A DNA stretch of 64,000 nucleotides from UBA1450 sp964452355 (GTDB lineage: Bacteria > Patescibacteriota > Microgenomatia > UBA1406 > GWC2-37-13). Within the stretch, counting starts at the first letter, position 1, and each line of letters starts with the position of its first letter. The notes below the pieces were generated by a model, which was not told the DNA's origin, searched no databases, and worked only from the letters and a program-made list of their open reading frames with translations. Positions 59,430 to 64,000 of this stretch are shown piece after piece. The DNA lies in assembly GCA_964452355.1 (NCBI GenBank), contig CAYVKV010000006.1, positions 13,772 to 77,771 on the forward strand, given 5' to 3'. A program made the translations under genes and the position numbers.

Positions 59430-59588
59430 ATGACAGAATCATTTGATTTACCACAAGGCGCCACTCCAGATGAAAATTCACGAGGAAAAGTATCTTTGTT
59501 CAAGAATCAACAGAACTGGGTATCATACCAATTAAGGAAAATATATTGGAGGTTCTTGGAGAGATTATATCATCATATTAACTTATAG
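59430..59588 (+). CDS. Small orphan protein (52 aa)
   Basis: 52 codons from ATG 59430 to TAG. It begins MTESFDLPQGATPDENSRGK and ends in a basic, aromatic helix (YQLRKIYWRFLERLYHHI). Too short for homology by eye. The well-formed promoter directly before it is the main evidence that it is expressed. It could also be a decayed first part of a longer orphan gene. Confidence 0.5.
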   Translation: MTESFDLPQGATPDENSRGKVSLFKNQQNWVSYQLRKIYWRFLERLYHHINL

Positions 59589-59625
59589 TAAATAGACAAT
59601 TTTTATTAATTTGCTAAATTTTTAC

Positions 59626-59654
59626 TTGACAACCAATATTTTATAACCTATAAT
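59626..59654 (+). promoter_or_regulatory. Perfect consensus promoter of the 393-residue gene
   Basis: TTGACA (59626-59631), 17-bp spacer, TATAAT (59649-59654); ATG at 59662, 7 nt later. This is the exact sigma70 consensus and predicts a leaderless message. Confidence 0.9.
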
Positions 59655-59661
59655 AACTTTC

Positions 59662-60843
59662 ATGCAAACAGAATTAATATCTGATTCTGATCAAGGTACA
59701 GAATTTGGTAAAACACCTCCAGAAAACTGGCAAAGTCGATTTCCTTCGTGTGTAAAAGCTGCAAGTTTTCCTGAATCAGTCGACCTATTTCATCCAGAGG
59801 CAGATCTTGAATACGTCACTTGGAAAATAGATTACTTGACCAGTTCTCAGTCTCGATTTTTTCGGGGTGATCCTGAGCTTCCTGGACTTTTACTCAATGA
59901 TATTCTTCATGCAGCACGAATAGATCGTCCTGCTGAGGCAAAATCGCTATTTACTCAAAAGGCAATGGAAGTAATTGTAAATTTCGATGACCTACCAAGA
60001 GAAATGTATCCTGTGCAAATTGATCGTCCCGCAATATATCAATTTTTAATTGACACCTATACGGATCCTGTAATTAGTGCAGAGATGGCAGATAAAGCAC
60101 AAATGATTATGAGTGCCGAGCTTGAAAGACTTTCAATCCAAGGTCAGCAAATTGATCAAATGCTCGCTGAAGAAGATAGGGCTACACAGTCTGATGAGCA
60201 TACTATGGATCTCGTATGGAATGTGTTATCCGATTCATATCGTCACATCACTCGCTTGACAGAGGCGTTGGCCGTTTTACAACCTCATATTCAAAAACAG
60301 CTCAGTCCGATAGTTGAGCTTGACGTTGTTGAGCGTATGACCGATTCGGTAAATATACTTGCACGGTCATTGACCGGAATCATAGATCCTACCCCCATTG
60401 GCGATCTATTTCTTGACGAAGATGTGTCCCCTACTGAATCGGACCGTGATGAAACAAGAGAATCAATACCGCTTACAAACTATGCGCCAGCTTTGCTAGA
60501 AATATACTCAAATCCATTTGTGACCGATGAAACAAAACAAGGAATGCAGAGAGTCATGAGAAAAGTGACCGATCAAGTTTTGGAAGAAATTACCGTTCCT
60601 CTTTTACCGCGTCCGACCAGAGAAACATTGATAGAACGAAACCAAGGCCCAATTGGGGTGCTTCTTTCTGAAACTGAAATTGATGAGCGTACCGCAGAAG
60701 AACAAGCAGATTGGGATTCAATGCAACGTGACCACTTTCAATACATCTCAATGTATTTTGCCCACAGGGATGTCCTAGATACGTTTGAACCTGGTATCTC
60801 AGCGCATATCGAATCAGCTCTCCATCACTATCGCGCTTCATAA
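59662..60843 (+). CDS. Orphan protein (393 aa)
   Basis: 393 residues, acidic, helical, no recognised domain. Residues 140-210 look like coiled coil (AEMADKAQMIMSAELERLSIQGQQIDQMLAEEDR). The consensus promoter predicts high expression. The surroundings (57.2-60.8 kb) hold three unnamed proteins, possibly lineage-specific. Its message ends close to the hairpin at 60904-60945, which belongs to the opposite strand. Confidence 0.75.
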   Translation: MQTELISDSDQGTEFGKTPPENWQSRFPSCVKAASFPESVDLFHPEADLEYVTWKIDYLTSSQSRFFRGDPELPGLLLNDILHAARIDRPAEAKSLFTQKAMEVIVNFDDLPREMYPVQIDRPAIYQFLIDTYTDPVISAEMADKAQMIMSAELERLSIQGQQIDQMLAEEDRATQSDEHTMDLVWNVLSDSYRHITRLTEALAVLQPHIQKQLSPIVELDVVERMTDSVNILARSLTGIIDPTPIGDLFLDEDVSPTESDRDETRESIPLTNYAPALLEIYSNPFVTDETKQGMQRVMRKVTDQVLEEITVPLLPRPTRETLIERNQGPIGVLLSETEIDERTAEEQADWDSMQRDHFQYISMYFAHRDVLDTFEPGISAHIESALHHYRAS

Positions 60844-60903
60844 AAAGTCTCTTTAGTTTTCTTATACATATACTTTTTGCCGTGCGTTTTTTGGCAAAAG
60901 AAA

Positions 60904-60945
60904 TGCCCTGCCATCTAAGTCCTTGCGGACCTAAATGACAGGGCA
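60904..60945 (-). terminator. Long hairpin downstream of the GC-rich secreted protein gene
   Basis: A 19-bp stem with a 4-nt GCAA loop: TGCCCTGTCATTTAGGTCC pairs with GGACTTAGATGGCAGGGCA on the minus strand. Three pairs are G-U, so the structure is intact only in RNA read from the minus strand, the strand of the neighbouring 779-residue gene. It is followed by a T-containing stretch (TTTCTTTTGCC). It likely ends or protects that mRNA. Confidence 0.75.
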
Positions 60946-60976
60946 ATCGAACTACTCAAGGCTTACACCGATATGA

Positions 60977-63316
60977 CTACCTCTGCGATAGAGGTAGAAA
61001 AATGTTGTCACACTTGACTAGGGGACCCGGCCAATCGACGTCTGGCCATTCCAGTATCCACCCCGGGGGTGGATTGGAGGACTGGAGCTTCTCCCAGGGG
61101 TTGCCCCACTGGGGGTGCCACCACAGCAGGTCTTCCTGCTGTAAAGTGACACATGTCGGGGCGGTGGGGCTGCCGTCAACCCCGCACCAGTCCGTTCCAA
61201 CGGAGGCCGCGCATACTGGGCTCTCGCCCGAGTCCGCGAGCATGAGTGGAGGAGGAGGCCAGTCCCCATTGTTGCAGTTGGATGGGCGCCAGTCGTGTTT
61301 CCACTCATCGGAGTTGCTCATTTTCTGGGTCATTTTCACGACCTCGTACTCCCACACTTGTGGGAACGGATCGATTCGATACCCAGTTACGTTGAAGATT
61401 TTGCGCATGTATCCGTACCAAACGCGCCCTCCCCCTCCTCCGTTGGGGGCAATCCACCAACCCGGCTCTCCAAAGACATACCGGATGATTTCTCCGCTAT
61501 CGAGGCGGTAGAGGATATTGTAACGGGTATGTAGCCACCCGTTTGAACCGGTTGGCAGGTTGGACACTGCTCTGAAGAACTGGCTGACCCAACACCTTAT
61601 TTTGTTGGGGTCGTTGGGCCAGCCATTGTTTTTTGCAACCTCGGCTTGTACTTGGTCCCTCCAGCCATTCTGCACCCAAAAATCAGGGTGCCTCTCTCGG
61701 TGAGGGGCGTAGTCATCTTGGGGGCTATTGGGCTCCCATTCGCCCTTCCAGTTCTTCCTCAAGTCCCTCGACGGGTCCAACCCGCCGGGGAGCCGGCCTT
61801 TCATCGACCACACGTAGCCCATGTCTTCCGGGCCATCCCGGTAGACTTCTATCGTCACCGTCCCGTGGCCAGGGACCGTGACTTCCGCCGCCTCGTACGT
61901 CCTTCCCTCTTCTAGAGGGATAACCGCCTCGTAGCGCTCGGGCGCCTCACTTGAACCCAAGACGAGCAATGCGACCGAGACGCCTGCCACGGGAAGGGCG
62001 ACGTGTGCTACCACACATGCCAATCCTACCAACCAGCCAGGGGGGCCAAATGGGATTGCGAGGGCGCATTCCAGCGCCTCTGGTGAATCCGCATTTGCCG
62101 CGCTCACTTCGACCAGAGTCGCGGTAACCGCGACCCGCTCATCCGGAACTATCGGCGGATCGTTTGGACGCTCAACCCACGGATTTACGGTCGGCGTGGG
62201 TGTCGCGGTCGGAGAGTTGGTTGGCGTCGGACTCGGGGTTTCTGTGGGTGTGGGACTTGGCGTCGGAGTGTTCGTCAGCTCGAGCGTCGGCGTATTCGTG
62301 GGCGCCGCGCACGAGAACTGTGGGCCACTGACCGACGGGCCCCACGTCGAGCCTTTAATCGCATGAATCCACCAGGCATTCTGCACGCCTGGACGGACTC
62401 CGACACTGATCGAGGTCAACGAAGTATCCACACAATGGTCCGGGGACTGGCATGTCCCGTTCCAGCTGACAGGATCTACGTCAACACGAACAGCGTACCG
62501 CTCGGCGCCAGGCGCCGAGTCCCATGAAAGGCGGACCTTGCCATCTGCTTGGCAGTTGGCCACTAGATTACTTGGCACCATGGGTGCTGTGGTCGCTGTT
62601 GGCGTGGGCGGTACTGGTGTGGCCGTCGGTGTCGGCGGGACAGGGGTATTGGTTGGCTGGACGACGGGTGTCGGGGTGCGGGTGGACTCGGGCGTAGGCG
62701 TCGCGGTGGGAGTATCCGCCGCGTAACAGCGAAGGATAGCCAACCACGCAACCCAAACCGTGGTCGACCCGCCCTGAGCCAATAGGCGCCCAGTCTGCGG
62801 GTAAACCAGGTCTCCCCCCCACCATTCAAGGGTCTGCCATGACCCATTCGGGTGTGTTTCCCCAATGGTCGCCGACCCTGAGGGGAGCTGGATCCTAATC
62901 ATGCGATCCGTACCACCTCCAGTAGCCACAGCCACTCTAACTCCAACTCTGGTGGTATCTCCTCCACCCGCGGGGTTCGTTTCGGTCTTCTGAATCCACC
63001 CCAACACCACGTTGGGGTCACTTCCAGCAACGCCGTTGCTGTAGTAGGCGTTGCTGTCAGCCCACCAGTGAAAATTGTTGTTGACCGCGCCACCGCTTCC
63101 GGTGACGCCGGTTACAAAGCAATTTTCGCCCGCCACGTTGGCGGCCATCTCCACTCTGTCCCCAACTTTTGGAGCTAGAAGGGCTCCAGTTGAGATGGTT
63201 GTTGGGGATGGGAAAGTTTCCTGCGCCCGGACCACCTGCGTGGCTGGGGGCAGAAAGCCAAGGAAAAACGCGATGACGAGCACAAACGAAATCATTCTCC
63301 ATATTTTTTGCGACAT
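60977..63316 (-). CDS. GC-rich secreted protein with PT-rich linkers
   Basis: 779 residues. Signal peptide (MISFVLVIAFFLGFLPPATQVVRA, about 8-31). Residues 210-250 and 350-390 are Thr/Pro repeats (PTPTATPVPPTPTAT and similar) around an FN3-like domain (NLVANCQADGKVRLSWDSAPGAERYAVRV). A hydrophobic segment (LVGLACVVAHVALPVAGVSVALLVLGSS) near 435 may anchor it. The C-terminus is rich in Trp and Cys. Base composition is far higher in G+C than the rest of the window (roughly 55-60% by eye), so it was probably acquired from another lineage. AAGGAGA precedes the start. Confidence 0.85.
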   Translation of the reverse strand: MSQKIWRMISFVLVIAFFLGFLPPATQVVRAQETFPSPTTISTGALLAPKVGDRVEMAANVAGENCFVTGVTGSGGAVNNNFHWWADSNAYYSNGVAGSDPNVVLGWIQKTETNPAGGGDTTRVGVRVAVATGGGTDRMIRIQLPSGSATIGETHPNGSWQTLEWWGGDLVYPQTGRLLAQGGSTTVWVAWLAILRCYAADTPTATPTPESTRTPTPVVQPTNTPVPPTPTATPVPPTPTATTAPMVPSNLVANCQADGKVRLSWDSAPGAERYAVRVDVDPVSWNGTCQSPDHCVDTSLTSISVGVRPGVQNAWWIHAIKGSTWGPSVSGPQFSCAAPTNTPTLELTNTPTPSPTPTETPSPTPTNSPTATPTPTVNPWVERPNDPPIVPDERVAVTATLVEVSAANADSPEALECALAIPFGPPGWLVGLACVVAHVALPVAGVSVALLVLGSSEAPERYEAVIPLEEGRTYEAAEVTVPGHGTVTIEVYRDGPEDMGYVWSMKGRLPGGLDPSRDLRKNWKGEWEPNSPQDDYAPHRERHPDFWVQNGWRDQVQAEVAKNNGWPNDPNKIRCWVSQFFRAVSNLPTGSNGWLHTRYNILYRLDSGEIIRYVFGEPGWWIAPNGGGGGRVWYGYMRKIFNVTGYRIDPFPQVWEYEVVKMTQKMSNSDEWKHDWRPSNCNNGDWPPPPLMLADSGESPVCAASVGTDWCGVDGSPTAPTCVTLQQEDLLWWHPQWGNPWEKLQSSNPPPGWILEWPDVDWPGPLVKCDNIFLPLSQR

Positions 63317-63914
63317 TGCTTAGTCTCCTTTCACTGAAGACGAATATTCTCCCCTCCCCTGTCGCAGGGAAGGAAGAAAAGGCGAGGACAACATTTACTG
63401 CCGTCGTTTTTCCCTTCTTTCACTCTCCTTTCTCAAGAACTGCTTGATTGATCCTCCCGACAATCTGTCGGGATTCTTTTGGGCAGCCCGCTCTTGATTG
63501 ACTGCAAGTAAAACACGATTACTTTATCATGTTCTCTTTGCAGCCAACAAAAGCGTTTATGAGATCAGAAAATGTAGTCTAATTTTTTTGTAAGCCTGAG
63601 TTGTTAACGTGCATGATTTCCCTTCTTTGAAATATGCTGATGCTTCAAATAAAGAATCATTCTCGTACTTTACAATGAGTTTGAGTGCAGACAGCTTTTG
63701 TCTGTTCATACTCTTGCAAAAAAACTTAAATAGGTATCATTAATATATTCACAGTAGTGAATATAAAATATACATATTAAGTATGTATAGTATAACCTAT
63801 AATAGTCATTTTTCAAGTTTTTCTGCTTTGCACCGTTTCAGGACGTCTCCAAAAAAATGAGCCAAGGATTTGTGGCGCTGTCTTTGATATAATTTGGCTG
63901 GAATGAAGAATATC
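63317..63914. other. Non-coding leader and tRNA upstream region
   Basis: About 600 bp with no gene. Near the secreted-protein gene is a strong AAGGAGA ribosome site. A hairpin with arms TCCCGACA (63455-63462) and TGTCGGGA (63466-63473) lies in its leader and is another GC-rich palindrome. Near 63750-63766 is ATTCAC-AGTA-GTGAAT. A TATAAT (around 63888) about 22 bp before the tRNA is its likely -10. Confidence 0.6.
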
Positions 63915-63997
63915 GCCCTAGTGTTGGAAGTGCAGACAAGTTAGTCTCAAAAACTAATGAGGGCAACCTCGTGTGAGTTCGACTCTCACCTCGGGCA
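63915..63997 (+). tRNA. tRNA-Leu (anticodon CAA)
   Basis: The cloverleaf folds: acceptor GCCCTAG with CTCGGGC (one T-C mismatch at pair 5-68), D stem TTG/CAA, anticodon stem TTAGT/ACTAA with loop CTCAAAA (anticodon CAA), long variable arm GAGG-GCAA-CCTC (class II), T stem GTGAG/CTCAC with TTCGACT, discriminator A. CCA is not encoded (CCT follows). The class II arm and CAA fix it as Leu reading UUG. Confidence 0.9.
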
Positions 63998-64000
63998 CCT

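Noticed and set aside
60590..60946. 118-codon minus-strand frame reaching into the 60904-60945 hairpin
   Set aside because: It overlaps the 393-residue gene in antisense, begins inside the hairpin and has no motif.
62563..62865. Overlapping long frames in the GC-rich gene region
   Set aside because: High G+C lengthens all frames; only the 779-residue frame has a signal peptide, domains and a ribosome site.
1..64000. Alternative genetic code with UGA read as Gly
   Set aside because: UGA ends several intact genes at the expected length (trpA, argG), so the standard bacterial code fits.

Overview
This window looks like a chromosomal piece from a small-genome, AT-rich Candidate Phyla Radiation (Patescibacteria) bacterium, most likely of the Microgenomates type. 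That placement is inferred from gene content and style, not from a marker-gene tree. Supporting features are densely packed operons, many consensus promoters placed about 7 nt before the start codon (leaderless starts), several lineage-restricted orphan proteins, PT-rich secreted proteins, a GT39-type membrane glycosyltransferase and a MurF-like/DegT/FemX cluster. UGA is used as a stop, so the Gracilibacteria-type UGA=Gly code does not apply.

Layout. 0-5 kb: an orphan PH-like protein, a HAD phosphatase, an FMN riboswitch controlling a DMT-family transporter, HflX, NadE and a small membrane protein. 5-6.8 kb: a copper locus with CsoR, an HMA-DsbD/SafE-cupredoxin membrane protein and a 31-codon remnant of a CopA P-type ATPase. 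6.9-13.5 kb: a DEDDh exonuclease-GIY-YIG nuclease, then a likely operon of a DsbA-like thioredoxin, an alpha/beta hydrolase, a membrane MurF-like ligase, a DegT-type aminotransferase and a FemX-type transferase. 13.5-14.4 kb: the largest gene-free interval, with a perfect DnaA box and several inverted repeats. 14.4-22.6 kb: envelope proteins (LytR_C, Lgt-like, GT39, epimerase), a DksA/TraR zinc finger and Ung.

22.7-29.6 kb: a complete tryptophan operon, trpR-trpL-trpE-G-D-C-F-B-A. The sequence shows two layers of control. A TrpR-type operator overlaps the -10 of a leaderless trpR, and a 22-codon leader peptide with two Trp codons is followed by a terminator and a competing antiterminator. 29.8-38.3 kb: a secreted HELSH protein, a CBS-HPF fusion, TldD/TldE, an MgtC-like protein and an AbrB/PIN toxin-antitoxin pair. 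38.3-57 kb: pyrimidine genes (pyrE, pyrF, pyrK, pyrD, uridine kinase, a cytosine-deaminase-like amidohydrolase), a nickel/cobalt permease, PolX, ArgG fused to an MGS domain, and several orphan proteins. 57-61 kb: orphan proteins with near-consensus promoters. 61-63.3 kb: a strikingly GC-rich secreted protein gene, probably acquired horizontally. The window ends in a tRNA-Leu(CAA).

The most unusual signals are the dual-control trp operon, a palindrome inserted precisely into loop 2 of the FMN riboswitch, and bipartite palindromic elements inserted in frame into pyrK and at the end of trpG. Domain fusions (ArgG-MGS, DUF218-APH kinase, CBS-HPF) and decaying genes (the copA remnant, a 2-hydroxyacid dehydrogenase cut by an in-frame stop) also stand out. 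All family assignments were made by eye from motifs; no database search was run.
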